DNA of 51,728 nucleotides from an uncultured Clostridium sp. (GCA_958438515.1 CAUBRZ010000008.1:1-51728), one strand, 5' to 3'. Shown: positions 15,998 to 26,796, counted from the first letter of the stretch. A program made the numbers and translations. Notes: generated by a model from the sequence alone, not told the origin.

Positions 15998-18900
15998 ATG
16001 TCAGATTTTGTACATTTACACATACATAGTGAATTTAGTTTATTAGATGGAGCAAATAGAGTAAAGGATTTACCTAAAAGAGCAAAAGAGCTAGGAATGA
16101 AGGCAATGGCTATTACAGACCATGGAGTAATGTATGGAGCTATTGACTTTTATAAGGCATGTAAGGCAGAAGGAATAAAACCAATTATAGGTTGTGAAGT
16201 ATATGTAGCACCACGTTCACGTTTTGACAAGGAACCTAATATAGATAATAAGTATAATCATTTGATTTTATTAGCTAAAAATGATCAGGGGTATAAGAAT
16301 TTAAGTAAGTTAGTATCACTTGGATTCGTAGAAGGTTATTATTATAAACCACGTATTGATTTAGAAATATTAGAGAAATACCATGAAGGTTTAATTTGCC
16401 TAAGTGCGTGTCTAGCTGGATCTGTTAATCAAGCTTTATTAAATGGACAAAACGAAAAAGCTGAAGAAATTGCTCTTTGGCATAAAAGAGTTTTTGGAGA
16501 AGATTATTATATTGAAATTCAAAATAATGGAATTAGAGAACAGGTGTTAGCTAATCAAAAATTAATATCATTAGCTAAAAAGTTAGATATACCACTTGTT
16601 TCTACAAATGATGCCCATTATTTGAAAAGAGAAGATGCATATAATCATGAAGTGTTACTCTGTATACAAACAGGGAAAAGAATGAGTGATATAGATAGAA
16701 TGAGATTTGAAACAGATGAGTTGTATGTTAAATCACCACAAGAAATGAGTGATTATTTTAAAGCAGTTCCTGAAGCAATAGAAAATACAGTAAAAATTGC
16801 AGAAAAATGTAATGTTGAATTTGAATTTGGACATACAATATTGCCAAATTATGATGTACCCGAGGAATTCCCAACACATTATGATTATTTTAAGAAATTA
16901 TGTGATGATGGAATAGAAAAAAGATATGGTAAAAATCCGTCAAAAGAAATATTAGAAAGAGCTGAATATGAACTTAGTGTAATCAAAAAAATGGGATATG
17001 TAGATTATTTTTTGATTGTTTGGGATTTTATACATTATGCAAAAACTAATGGAATACCAGTAGGACCAGGTAGAGGGTCAGGAGCAGGTTCAATAATTGC
17101 ATATGCAATAGAAATAACTGATATTGACCCAATGAAATATGGTTTACTTTTTGAAAGATTTTTAAATCCTGAAAGAATTAGTATGCCTGATTTTGATGTT
17201 GATTTTTGTTATGAACATAGACAAGATGTAATTGATTATGTGTCAAGAAAATATGGAAATTCACATGTGTCACAGATAATAACATTTGGAACTATGTCAG
17301 CAAGAATGGTAATAAGAGATGTTTCAAGGGTGTTAGATGTGCCATATTCAGAGGCAGATACTTTAGCAAAAATGATACCAAATGAATTACATATAACAAT
17401 AAAAAAAGCATTAGAACAAAATAAAGAATTAAAAGAGAAATATGAAAATGAAGATATTGTAAAAAAAGTTTTAGATATAGCTATGGGATTAGAAGGAATG
17501 CCAAGACAAGCATCAACACATGCTTGCCGGAATAGTTATAACAAAAGATCCGGTTGATACATATGTACCTTTATATGTTCGTGATGGTCAAATTTCTACA
17601 CAGTATATAATGACAACATTAGAAGAATTAGGATTATTAAAAATGGATTTCTTAGGTTTAAGAACTCTAACTGTAATACAAGATACTATTAATTTAGTAA
17701 AAGAAAATAGGGGAATTGATGTAGAATTTGATAAAGATATGGCTGATCAAAAAGTATATAAATTATGGCAAGAGGGAAAATCTTGTGGGATATTCCAATT
17801 CGAATCACAAGGAATGACAAACTTTATGAAAGAATTAAAACCTGATTGTTTAGAGGATTTAATAGCAGGAGTTTCTTTATATAGACCAGGGCCAATGGAT
17901 CAGATACCTAGATATATAAAAGGAAAATTAAATCCAGGTCATAATGAATATACACACCCAAGTCTAGAGCCAATTTTAAATGTAACTTATGGTTGCATGG
18001 TATATCAAGAACAAGTTATGGAAATTGTACGTAGGTTAGCAGGATATTCACTTCGGAAGAGCTGATTTAGTAAGACGTGCTATGGGTAAGAAAAAATTAG
18101 ATGTTATGGCAAAAGAAAGAGAGGTTTTTATTCATGGACAAATAGATGAGAATGGAAACATTATAATTCCAGGATGTGTAAGAAATGGAATAGATGAAGA
18201 TTCAGCAAATAAAATATTTGATGAAATGTCAGAGTTTGCAAAATATGCATTTAATAAATCACATGCTGCATGCTATGCAGTAGTAGCATATAGAACAGCC
18301 TATTTAAAGGCATATTACCCAGCAGAATTTATGGCAGCAACTTTAAATAGTTTTTTAGGAAATTTAGATAAAATTCCTCAATATATTGATGAATGTAAAG
18401 TATTAGGAATAGAAATTTTGAAACCTGAAATAAATAAAAGTGATACAAAATTTACCACAGAATATGAAGAAAATAAACCAGCTAAGGTTCGTTTTGGACT
18501 GCGGAAGTATAAAAAATGTAGGAACAGTACCAGTGGATAATATTGTAAAAGAAAGAAAAGAAAATGGACCATATAAAAGTTTTACTGATTTCTGTGAGAG
18601 AACAGCTAATGAGGCTGTTAATAAAAAATGTGTGGAAAGTTTAATAAAAGCAGGGGCATTTGATGAATTTGAACAAACTAGAAGTACATTATTATCTTCA
18701 TTTGAAAATATTATAGACACAATACAAAGTTCGAGAAAAAAAGGATTCAATGGGCAAGTTTCTATGTTTGATTTGGGATCAGAAGAAGAGAAAAAAGAAA
18801 TGAATGAAATAAAATATAAATTTGAAGAACATGATGAATTTCAAAATAAAGAGTTGTTATCAATGGAAAAAGAGATGCTAGGAATATATATTTCAGGTCA

Positions 18901-19528
18901 TCCTTTAGAAAAATTGAGACATGAAATAGAAATGCAAACAAATATAGATACTATGAAATTAAGAGAAATTGATGATCAAATGTCTTCTAAAATAAATGAA
19001 CAAGAAGCAAATATGATTAAACAAAATGTAAAACAAAAATATCATGATGGTCAAAATGTAAAATATGCAGGCATTATAACTTCTATTAAAAAGAAATATA
19101 CTAAGAATAACAAAATTATGGCATTTGTTACAATTGAAGATTTATATGGAAATGCTGAGGTTCTTGTGTTTGAAAATGCATATTTAAAAGCTGGAAATTG
19201 TTTAGTAGAAGAAAATATTGTAATAGTAGAAGGAAGGTTAAGCATAAGAGAAGATGAAACTACAACAATTATTGCAAATGAGATAAAAAATTTCGGGCCT
19301 AAGAAACAAAAGTACCTATTATTAAATATTACAGATATTTCTGAAGAAAAAAAAGATAAACTAAGAGGATTGATAAGATATTTTAATGGAGATAAAAATA
19401 ATATTAATGTCTTTATAAAAATAAATGAAGAGCTAAAACCTTGTGGGCAGATTTATGTAACAGAAGATATATTAAAAGTATTTAGTAATACAATAGGAAA
19501 AGAAAATGTAATTATAAAGGAAAAATAA
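15998..19528 (+). CDS. dnaE: DNA polymerase III alpha subunit DnaE, needs three +1 shifts
   Basis: 1175 residues after joining four pieces, the normal DnaE length. Replicative or lagging-strand DNA polymerase. N-terminal PHP domain (FVHLHIHSEFSLLDG, ITDHG), palm with MPDFDVDFCYEHR carrying catalytic Asp residues, then GPGRGSGAGS upstream, the tau-interacting and beta-binding region, and a C-terminal OB fold (VKYAGIITSIKKK). Three in-phase CGG triplets break the frame: 17528-17530 in STHAC|GIVITKDP, 18054-18056 in GYSL|GRADLVRRAMGKK, and 18502-18504 in VRFGL|GSIKNVG. Each restores an invariant glycine when one base is skipped. It is essential, and no second dnaE is in the window (a polC elsewhere cannot be excluded). 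GGAGG lies before the ATG. Confidence 0.95.
17528..17530 (+). other. CGG +1 shift site 4 (dnaE, first)
   Basis: CAT GCT TGC CGG AAT; skipping C gives TGC GGA ATA GTT ATA, the conserved THACGIVI. Confidence 0.9.
18054..18056 (+). other. CGG +1 shift site 5 (dnaE, second)
   Basis: TCA CTT CGG AAG AGC TGA; skipping C gives CTT GGA AGA GCT GAT, the conserved YSLGRADL. Confidence 0.92.
18502..18504 (+). other. CGG +1 shift site 6 (dnaE, third)
   Basis: GGA CTG CGG AAG TAT; skipping C gives CTG GGA AGT ATA AAA, the conserved FGLGSIKNVG. Confidence 0.92.
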
Positions 19529-19555
19529 ACTCCTCTTAAAAGAGGAGCTTTTTTA
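19529..19555. terminator. Bidirectional terminator between dnaE and the Mg2+ ATPase
   Basis: CTCCTCTT, AA, AAGAGGAG, then CTTTTTT. The T run overlaps the stop region of the minus-strand ATPase. Confidence 0.88.
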
Positions 19556-22173
19556 TATCCATTCACCGTGCTTTTTGATATAAACTTTTTTTGCAAACAT
19601 AGCAACAAAGCAATATAAGATAGGAACAACAATTATAATATACATATATTTTAAAGGAATAGGTACAAGACCTATTAATTTTCCGAAGCCATGTAAATGG
19701 TACTAAAATTCCTATAATACTAAGAAGAATAGATGATAAATAAACCATCTTATTTGCATTACTTTGTAAAAATGGGATTTTAGCTGTTCTTATAATATGC
19801 ATTCCTAAAAGATTAGAAACAATACTATAAGTAAACCAAACTGTTTGGAAAATAGCAGCTTCTCTTAAATGAAATCCAAACCAAAGTAAAGAAAAAACAA
19901 TTAAATCAAAAGCAGAACTTAAAGGTCCCATAAATAGCATGAAATTTTTCAAACTTTTTAAATTAAATTGTCTTGGCTCTTGTAAATATTCTTTATCTAC
20001 ATTATCAAAAGGAAGCGTTAATTGTCCAAAATCATATAATAAACCTTCTACTAATAATTGTATAGGCGTTTCAGGTAAGAAAGGTAAAAGGACACTTGCA
20101 ATAATTACAGACATAACTTCTCCAAAATTAAAACTTGTTGCCATTTTTATATATTTCATTAAATTTCCAAAGGTCTTTCTTCCGTTCAGTTACACCATCT
20201 AAAAGGACATTTAAGTCTTTTTCTAGAAGTATAATATCAGCAGATTCTTTAGCAATATCTACAGCTGTATCTACAGAGATACCAACATCTGAATTCATAA
20301 GAGAAGGAGCATCATTGATACCATCACCCATATAACCTACAACATTACCATCATCTTTTAAAAGTCTTACAATACGAGCCTTTTGAATAGGAGATAATTT
20401 AACAAAAATATTATTTTTTCTAAGAAGGCGTACAATACCTTGGTCTGGAAGTTTCTCTATTTGGCTTCCTTGTATAACTTTTTTTGAATTTATACCAACT
20501 TTATTACAAATACATTTAGTAACTTCAGCATTATCACCGGTTAAAACTACAACACGTATACCTGCTTGATTTAATTTTTCTATAGAGGATTTGGCTGTTT
20601 CTTTTGGTGGATCAAGGAAACCAATAAATCCAAGAAGAACCATATTTTTCTCGTCAGAAATATCAAAAGTTTCTACATTTGTTATATCGTTTTTTTGGCA
20701 GACGGCAATTACTCTTAAGCCATCTTTATTTAAGTTTTTTGATATTTTTTTAATATTATCTTTAATTTGTTTAGTAATAGGAAATGTTTCACCTTTATAA
20801 TCTACCATTGGACATATTTCTAAAATTTCTTCTATAGCACCTTTAGTAATCATTTGTTTTTTTATGCCATCTGAAACAACAACAGATAAACGTCTACGTG
20901 AAAAATCAAAAGGAATTTCATCGATTAATTTATACTTAGAAGAATATTCTTTCATATTGTTTTCTAATCCTCTAGAAACTACAGCTTCGTCAATATTTCC
21001 TTTTAGACCAGTTTGAAAATACGAATTCAAAAACGCATGCTTTAGAACACGTAAGTCCTCATTACCATTAATATCTAAATACTTTTCTAATACAATTTTA
21101 TCTTCTGTTAGTGTACCTGTTTTATCAGTACATAAAATATTCATGGCTCCAAAATTTTGAATAGAGTCTAACTTTTTTACGATTGTTTTCTTTTTTGACA
21201 TTTTAACTGCACCTTTAGACAAGCTAGAAGATAAGATAACAGGAAGAAGTAAAGGTGTAATACAAATTGCAATTGCAACTGCAAATGTAAAAGCTGTTAC
21301 AACACTATGTTTCCAAGCATTTAGTATAAAAACGATTGGGGTCAAAATAAGCATGAAACGTATAAGTAACTTGCTTATACTTTCAATTCCTTGTTCAAAG
21401 GAAGACTTTGGCTTACCAGTTGTAATAGTATGAGCAACTTTTCCAAAATATGTGCTATTGGCTGTTTTTATTACTGCACATTTAGCAGAACCACTAATGA
21501 CATTAGTTCCCATAAAGCAAATAGTATCTAAATCAGAAATACTATCTAAGTCTTCCAAAGTAAGAGCAGAATTAACATTTTTTTTAACAGCATCTGACTC
21601 ACCAGTTAAAGAAGATTGACCAACATATAAATCTTTAGATTCTAAAACTCTTAAATCAGCTGGAATCATACTACCAGCAGAAAGGACTACAATATCACCT
21701 AAAACTACTTCTTTAATAGGAATTTCAACTTCATTTCCATCTCTTAAAACTGTAGCAGTTGTTGCAACAAGTTCTTTCAATTTTTCAGCAGCTTTGTTTG
21801 AACGGTATTCTTCAAAGAATTCTAATAAGGTACTTGCTGTAACCAAAATAGCTATTACAATAATATTTGCAAAACTTGGCTTTTCTGGAAGATATATATC
21901 TGTGTAAAATAAAATGGCAACAATTCCTAGCAAAATACTGTTAAACGGGCTAAATAAACTTTGAAGAAAATAATTATACCATTTTTTAGGTTTACTTCCA
22001 CGAATCTCATTTAATCCATATTTAGCTAATTTATCTTCTACTTCAGAAGAAGATAAGCCACCTTCATTTATATTATATTTTTTTACAAAATCTTCTTTAG
22101 GAAGAATGCACTCTTGACCATACAGTTTTTCAATATTAACTTCCTCTTTAGTATTTACCATTTTGATCATCAA
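19553..22173 (-). CDS. mgtA: P-type Mg2+-transporting ATPase (MgtA/MgtB type), needs two +1 shifts
   Basis: 872 residues after joining three pieces, typical for P3B ATPases. Imports Mg2+ across the plasma membrane. Motifs: N-terminal cation-ATPase domain (residues 25-80), SLTGESDAVKK (actuator TGES), DKTGTLTEDK (phosphorylated Asp), GDGINDAPSLM (hinge), and six C-terminal membrane segments. Two CGG breaks: 20184-20182 in DGVTE|GRKTFGNLMKYIKMA, at the start of the transport domain, and 19685-19683 in VPFTWL|GKLIGLVPIP. After the second shift the protein ends KKHGEWI with TAA at 19553-19555. Without shifting, all C-terminal membrane helices are lost. It is a single-gene unit. The start could be the ATG at 22173, 22170 or 22161. 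Confidence 0.93.
19683..19685 (-). other. CGG +1 shift site 8 (Mg2+ ATPase, second)
   Basis: CTT CGG AAA ATT AAT AGG; skipping C gives CTT GGA AAA TTA ATA GGT CTT GTA CCT, which continues as a hydrophobic membrane helix. Confidence 0.88.
20182..20184 (-). other. CGG +1 shift site 7 (Mg2+ ATPase, first)
   Basis: GAA CGG AAG AAA GAC; skipping C gives GAA GGA AGA AAG ACC TTT, the conserved EGRKTF of MgtA proteins. Confidence 0.92.
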
Positions 22174-22312
22174 CTCCTAATTTTGATATTTATTTATAAA
22201 ATTATACCACTAATTGTATTGTTTGAAACAAAAAAAATAAAAAAATTATAATCTTGACTAAATAAGAGGTAAGAAATATAATTATAAAAAATAATAAGGA
22301 AGTGAATATAAT

Positions 22313-22753
22313 ATGAAAAGAGTAAGAGTTGCAGGTATTATACCAATAGAAGATGGATTTGCATTTATGCATAGGACAGAAGTTAGAAAAAGAGAAGATT
22401 TTCAGGAATATTATACTTTTGCAGGGGGTGGACTAGAAGAAGGAGAAACATTAGAACAAGGAACTATAAGAGAAATAAAGGAAGAACTTGGTATAAATGT
22501 TAAAGTAATAAAGAAATTATATGAAATGGAATCAGAAAAGCTTAATCAAAAAGAATATTTCTTTTTATGCCAGTATGTAGATGGAAAATTTGGAACAGGA
22601 GATGGACCAGAATTTAATAATGATCCTAAATATGTAGATAGTGGAAATTTTATACCAGAGATTATAAAAAAAGAAGATGTGAAAAACATTTTGTTATTAC
22701 CTTTAGAAATAAAAGAAAAATTTATAAATGATTTAGAGCAAGGAAATTTATAA
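22313..22753 (+). CDS. NUDIX hydrolase
   Basis: 146 residues with a full Nudix box GGGLEEGETLEQGTIREIKEELGI (residues about 42-65), the metal-binding signature for cleaving nucleoside diphosphates linked to another group. The substrate cannot be told from the sequence; the family includes mutT-like cleansing enzymes. AAGGAAGTG lies before the ATG. It is a monocistronic gene between divergent mgtA and convergent feoB, ending at a long terminator (22754-22806). Confidence 0.9.
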   Translation: MKRVRVAGIIPIEDGFAFMHRTEVRKREDFQEYYTFAGGGLEEGETLEQGTIREIKEELGINVKVIKKLYEMESEKLNQKEYFFLCQYVDGKFGTGDGPEFNNDPKYVDSGNFIPEIIKKEDVKNILLLPLEIKEKFINDLEQGNL

Positions 22754-22806
22754 AATATACCTCCAAATATTAAGCAATATATTTAATATTTGGAGGTATA
22801 TTTTTT
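22754..22806. terminator. Bidirectional terminator between NUDIX gene and feoB
   Basis: ATACCTCCAAATATT and AATATTTGGAGGTAT form a 15-bp stem followed by TTTTTT, with A-rich sequence on the other side. Confidence 0.88.
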
Positions 22807-22818
22807 ACTTTATGATAG

Positions 22819-24968
22819 TTAAACTAAGATATTATAAAATAAAGTAGTGAGCATACAAACTACAATACCGACAAATAGTTGGTAATAAAAAGCTTATAAC
22901 TGTCCATTTCAAACTACCAGTTTCTTTTTTTATTGTAAGAAGGGTAGTGGTACAAGGAAAATGCAAACAAGTAAAAATCATTACATTAATTGCAGTTAGC
23001 ATAGTCCATCCGTTTTGAATAAGGATCTGACCAATTGAATAGGTATCTTCTAAATTAACTAATGAATTTCCACCAAGATAACACATAAGAATAATTGGTA
23101 AAACAATTTCATTTGCTGGAATACCAAATATAAATGCAGTTAATATATAACCATCTAATCCCATTAAATTAGCAAAAGGAGTTAAAAAATTAGCAATAAT
23201 ACTTAGTAAGTTTTGATCACCAATATTGATTGTTGCAAAAAGCCATATTACAAGTCCAGCAGGTGCTGCGACACATATTGCCCTTCCGTAACACAAAAAG
23301 TGTTCTATCAAAAATAGATCTTACCAATATTTTTCCTATTTGAGGTTTTCTATAAGGTGGTAATTCTAATACAAAAGAAGATGGCATTCCTTTTAAAATT
23401 GTTTTTGATAAGATTTTAGATACTACTAAAGTTAAAAATATTCCTAAAAGAATTACAAATATTACACTAATAGTTGATATTATACTAGCTTGAAATCCTC
23501 CTACTGTTCCTGCGATGAAAATTGTTGCAATTGATATTAAAAATGGAAATCTACCGATTGCAAGGAACAAAGTTATTTGTTAAAATTGCGATTAATCTTT
23601 CTCTTGGAGAATCTATTATTCTACATCCAACCACTCCTGCAGCATTACAACCAAACCCCATACACATAGTAATCATCTGTTTACCGTGTACAACAACACT
23701 TTTTGAAAAAACCATCCATATTAAAAGCAATTCTAGGAAGATATCCTAAGTCTTCTAGAAAAGTAAATAAAGGAAAGAAAATTGCCATTGGAGGGAGCAT
23801 TACAGAAATAATCCAAGTTAGAGTTTGGTAAATTCCACAAATTAGCATATCTGATAGCCAAGAAGGGCAATGAATCCAATTTGCAAATAACATTAATTTT
23901 TCTTGTATCCACGTAAAGAGACTAAATAATACCTGAGAAGGATAATTAGCACCTACAATGGTAATCCAAAAAATTAAACCTAAAAATAAAATCATAATAG
24001 GAAAACCAAAAGTTTTTGAAGTCAATATTTTATCGATTTTTCTATCACGACCGAGAATAATTGTTATTTTTAAATGTACAAACTTTTTTACAAATTGATT
24101 CAGAATGTTTCATAATACTAGAAACAATAGTATCTTTAAATTTTTCATTAGAAATATTATTATCTTCTAGAACATTTGTAATTTCTGTTTTTATATGATT
24201 TATTTTTGTATCTTCTATCAATGAAACTGAAAAATTTTTTTCGATAGATTCTAATATATTTGTTTCGCCATCTATAATTTTTAATGAAATCCAACGATAT
24301 AAGTGATGTGGAAGTGTATAAAAGGCTTTAAGACAATTGTTTAAAGAATTTAATTCTTTTTCTATAATGTCTAGATATGTAACCTTTTTAGGCTTTGGAA
24401 TGATTTCCTTTTTACAAACTTTTAGAATAGTATCCATTAAATTATTTAAGGTATTCTTTTTTCTAGCAATAGTTCCAACAACAGGAACACCTAATTGTGC
24501 TGATAATTCATCTAAATCTATTTCAATTTTTTTATTTTTTGCTTCATCTAATAAGTTAACACAAACAATTATATTATTAGTAATTTCCATTATTTGAAAA
24601 ACTAAATTTAGATTTCTTTCTAGACAAGTTGCGTCAACAACTATAACAGTTGCATCAGGGTTACCAAAACATATATAATCACGTGCTATTTCTTCTTCTT
24701 CAGAGTTAGACATAATAGAATATGTGCCAGGAATATCTACGAATAAAAAATTATTGTTTTTATATAAGTATTCACCGGTAGCATTTGAAACTGTTTTTCC
24801 AGGCCAATTTCCAGTATGTTGATGCATACCGGTTAAACTATTAAAAATAGTGGATTTTCCAACATTAGGATTTCCAGCAAGTGCAATTGTGTATCCATTT
24901 TTATTCTTTAAGTTTTTAAAATCATCTTCTAATAATCTAGTACCTGTAGATGATTTTGTAAGTCCCAT
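22819..24968 (-). CDS. feoB: Ferrous iron transporter FeoB, needs five +1 shifts
   Basis: 714 residues after joining six pieces, within the usual FeoB range. Membrane Fe2+ importer with an N-terminal G domain: GNPNVGKST (G1), DIPGTYS (G3), NLLDE near G4. The G domain is intact; every break is in the linker or transmembrane part. CGG sites: 24053-24051 (NNNYS|GRDRKIDKIL), 23686-23684 (KKCCCT|GKQMITMCMGFGCN), 23556-23554 (NNFVPCN|GRFP), 23288-23286 (RTLFVL|GRAICVAAPAG), 22870-22868 (LPTIC|GIVVCMLTTLFYNIL). Each joins to a conserved glycine. The stop is at 22821-22819. AGGAGG precedes the ATG. feoA lies 63 bases upstream on the same strand. The low chance of five successful shifts at ordinary efficiency suggests that shifting is very efficient or that FeoB is made in small amounts. 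Confidence 0.94.
22868..22870 (-). other. CGG +1 shift site 13 (feoB, fifth)
   Basis: TGT CGG TAT TGT; skipping C gives TGT GGT ATT GTA GTT TGT and a final hydrophobic helix. The zero frame also continues for 18 codons, so this site rests on the hydrophobicity and family fit. Confidence 0.82.
23286..23288 (-). other. CGG +1 shift site 12 (feoB, fourth)
   Basis: TTA CGG AAG GGC; skipping C gives TTA GGA AGG GCA ATA TGT, the conserved LGRA of FeoB. Confidence 0.9.
23554..23556 (-). other. CGG +1 shift site 11 (feoB, third)
   Basis: TGC AAT CGG TAG; skipping C gives AAT GGT AGA TTT CCA, the conserved PCNGRFP. Confidence 0.92.
23684..23686 (-). other. CGG +1 shift site 10 (feoB, second)
   Basis: ACA CGG TAA; skipping C gives ACA GGT AAA CAG ATG ATT, entering the MGFGCNAAGV core. 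Confidence 0.9.
24051..24053 (-). other. CGG +1 shift site 9 (feoB, first)
   Basis: TCT CGG TCG TGA; skipping C gives TCT GGT CGT GAT AGA AAA ATC, the conserved SGRDRKID that precedes the first membrane segment. Confidence 0.92.
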
Positions 24969-25031
24969 TGCAACACCTCCTCTTAAATCAATATATTATA
25001 AATTATGAATAAAATTATATTTTGTTACTAA

Positions 25032-25269
25032 TTAATAAGAAATGGATATATAACTAGAATCTTCATCTCGTATTGCAATTAAAGTACCTCTAATGTCAAA
25101 AGCTTTTAATCCACTTGATGGACTTATTAATATAGGAGTAATAGAAGAACCTTGTACTAATCCTAAATCTAATAATCTTCTTCTTATATTACCGTTTACA
25201 ATTTAAAAATTCTATTGTACCTTTTTTATATAAGGGTAAATTATTTAATGTATCAATTTTATAATTCAT
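25032..25269 (-). CDS. feoA: Ferrous iron transport protein FeoA, needs one +1 shift
   Basis: 78 residues after joining, the normal FeoA size. Small SH3-like cytoplasmic partner of FeoB. Start MNYKIDTLNNLP at 25269, with AGGAAG upstream. The zero frame stops after 26 codons (CGG then TAA at 25194-25189). Skipping one base gives GNIRRRLLDLGLVQGSSITPIL, the FeoA core RRLLDLGL, and runs to TAA at 25034-25032. Neither half is long enough to stand out as an ORF, so this gene is easily missed. An ordinary CGA arginine codon occurs later in it. It is cotranscribed with feoB. No Fur or other operator is confidently seen. Confidence 0.92.
25192..25194 (-). other. CGG +1 shift site 14 (feoA)
   Basis: AAA CGG TAA; skipping C gives AAA GGT AAT ATA AGA AGA AGA and restores the FeoA core. 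Confidence 0.92.
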
Positions 25270-25450
25270 ATTTGTATCTTCCTTTCACCATAGTTATAAT
25301 GTTACTACATATAAAAAATACTTTTAGTAAAAACAGTTTGTTATACTGTATTATATTTTGTCGAAAAATAAATGTTACTATTGACAATTTATTTTAGTTA
25401 TGAAAAAATGACTGTATAATTTATTAAGTTGTAAATAGGAGGAAACAAAA

Positions 25451-25912
25451 ATGGAAAAAATAAGAGGTTTTGAAGTTGCAAAAGGATTTGAAGGAAAAGG
25501 AATAAATTTACCAGTAAGAAAAACAAAATATTCAGCAGGTTATGATATAGAGGCTGCTGAAGATATAATAATACCAAGTTTTACAAAAGGAACAAATCCG
25601 ACATTAATAAAAACAGGATTAAAGGCTTATATGGCCGATGATGAAGTTTTGCTACTATATAATAGAAGTTCAAACCCAAAGAAAAAAGGTTTAATTTTAG
25701 CAAATAGTGTAGGGGTAGTGGATAAAGATTATTATGGTAATCCGGACAATGATGGACATATTATGTTTGCTTTTTATAATATAAAAGAAGAGGATGTAGA
25801 AATAAAAAAAGGAGATGCAATAGGACAAGCTGTTTTTCAAAAATATTTAGTGACAGATAATGATAATGCACAAGGTGAAAGATTGGGAGGATTTGGTTCA
25901 ACTAATAAATAA
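25451..25912 (+). CDS. dut: dUTP diphosphatase (trimeric dUTPase)
   Basis: 153 residues. Hydrolyses dUTP to dUMP, keeping uracil out of DNA. All five family motifs are visible in order: SAGYDIEA (1), NRSSNPKKKG (2), NSVGVVDKDYYG (3), GDAIGQAVFQ (4) and RLGGFGST (5, the flexible C-terminal arm). Motif 3 has VVDKDYYG where many have VIDSDYRG. AGGAGG precedes the ATG. Monocistronic, with a terminator at 25989-26020 that overlaps the carD promoter. Confidence 0.93.
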   Translation: MEKIRGFEVAKGFEGKGINLPVRKTKYSAGYDIEAAEDIIIPSFTKGTNPTLIKTGLKAYMADDEVLLLYNRSSNPKKKGLILANSVGVVDKDYYGNPDNDGHIMFAFYNIKEEDVEIKKGDAIGQAVFQKYLVTDNDNAQGERLGGFGSTNK

Positions 25913-25988
25913 AAAATATAAATAAAAAAATAAAAAAAATTTATACTTAGAGCTGCAAGGAAAACAGACAAAATATACATAAAAAAAC

Positions 25989-26030
25989 AAAGGTAAAGGC
26001 TTTGACTTTTACCTTTTTTTGTTGTATAAT
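25989..26030 (+). promoter_or_regulatory. dut terminator overlapping the carD promoter
   Basis: AAAGGTAAA and TTTACCTTTTTTT form the terminator stem. TTGACT (26002-26007), 17 bases and TATAAT (26025-26030) form a strong promoter for carD whose -35 box lies in the hairpin loop. Confidence 0.8.
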
Positions 26031-26134
26031 AAATATGGTTAAAAAATCCAGTAAAGTTATTTTTAGTAAAACTTATAACTTTATTATCTTTTTTTCGCCG
26101 AAAAATATGAAAATACTGAAAGGAGCTGACTTAC

Positions 26135-26698
26135 ATGTTTAATGTAGGGGACAAAATCGTATACCCAATGCATGGAGCTGGGGTAATAGATTCAATAGAG
26201 GAAAAAGATATTTTAGGAGAGAAACAATCTTATTACATATTAAAGATGCCAGGAGAAGTTAAGGTGATGGTACCAACTGCAAAGGCAGAACAAATAGGTG
26301 TAAGAAATATTATAGATAAAAGTGCAGCAGATAAAGTAATAGGCGTATTAGAAAAAGATGAAACTGAAATGGATAAAAATTGGAATAAAAGATATAGAGA
26401 CAACATGGATAAAATGAAAAGTGGAGATATTTATGAAATTGCAGATGTTGTAAGAAATTTAAGTTTCAAACAAAAAGAAAAGGGTCTTTCCACAGGAGAG
26501 AAAAAGATGTTAAATAATGCAAAACAAATTTTAGTTAGCGAATTAGTATTAGCAGAACATGCAAGTCAAGAAGAAGTAGAAGAATTAGTTGAAAATAAGA
26601 TAAATACTTCTTATATGATGTTTAGGGCAGATGATATAGCTCAAGATAGTGTAGTAAATAAATTTATACCATTTGATGGAACAGGAACGTCAGATTAG
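26135..26698 (+). CDS. carD: CarD/CdnL-family transcription regulator
   Basis: 187 residues. Binds RNA polymerase beta subunit and stabilises open complexes, mainly at rRNA and housekeeping promoters. The N-terminal CarD-Tudor domain (MFNVGDKIVYPMHGAGVIDSIE) covers about residues 1-60, followed by a helical DNA-binding domain with LSTGEKKMLNNAKQILVSELVLA. AAGGAGCTGAC precedes the ATG. The 5' leader of about 95 bases contains a hairpin AAAGTTAT/ATAACTTT followed by a T run, a possible attenuator. It ends at a terminator (26709-26744). Confidence 0.93.
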   Translation: MFNVGDKIVYPMHGAGVIDSIEEKDILGEKQSYYILKMPGEVKVMVPTAKAEQIGVRNIIDKSAADKVIGVLEKDETEMDKNWNKRYRDNMDKMKSGDIYEIADVVRNLSFKQKEKGLSTGEKKMLNNAKQILVSELVLAEHASQEEVEELVENKINTSYMMFRADDIAQDSVVNKFIPFDGTGTSD

Positions 26699-26708
26699 TT
26701 GATTAATA

Positions 26709-26744
26709 AAGTCGCATTAATAAAATCTATTAATGTGACTTTTT
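26709..26744 (+). terminator. carD terminator
   Basis: GTCGCATTAATA and TATTAATGTGAC around AAATC, then TTTTT. Confidence 0.88.
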
Positions 26745-26796
26745 ATTAATTTATATATGCAATTAATAAATTTGATAAAAAAATTTGAAAATTGTA

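Noticed and set aside
22313..22753. NUDIX gene as part of the feo operon
   Set aside because: It is on the opposite strand and separated from feoB by a bidirectional terminator.
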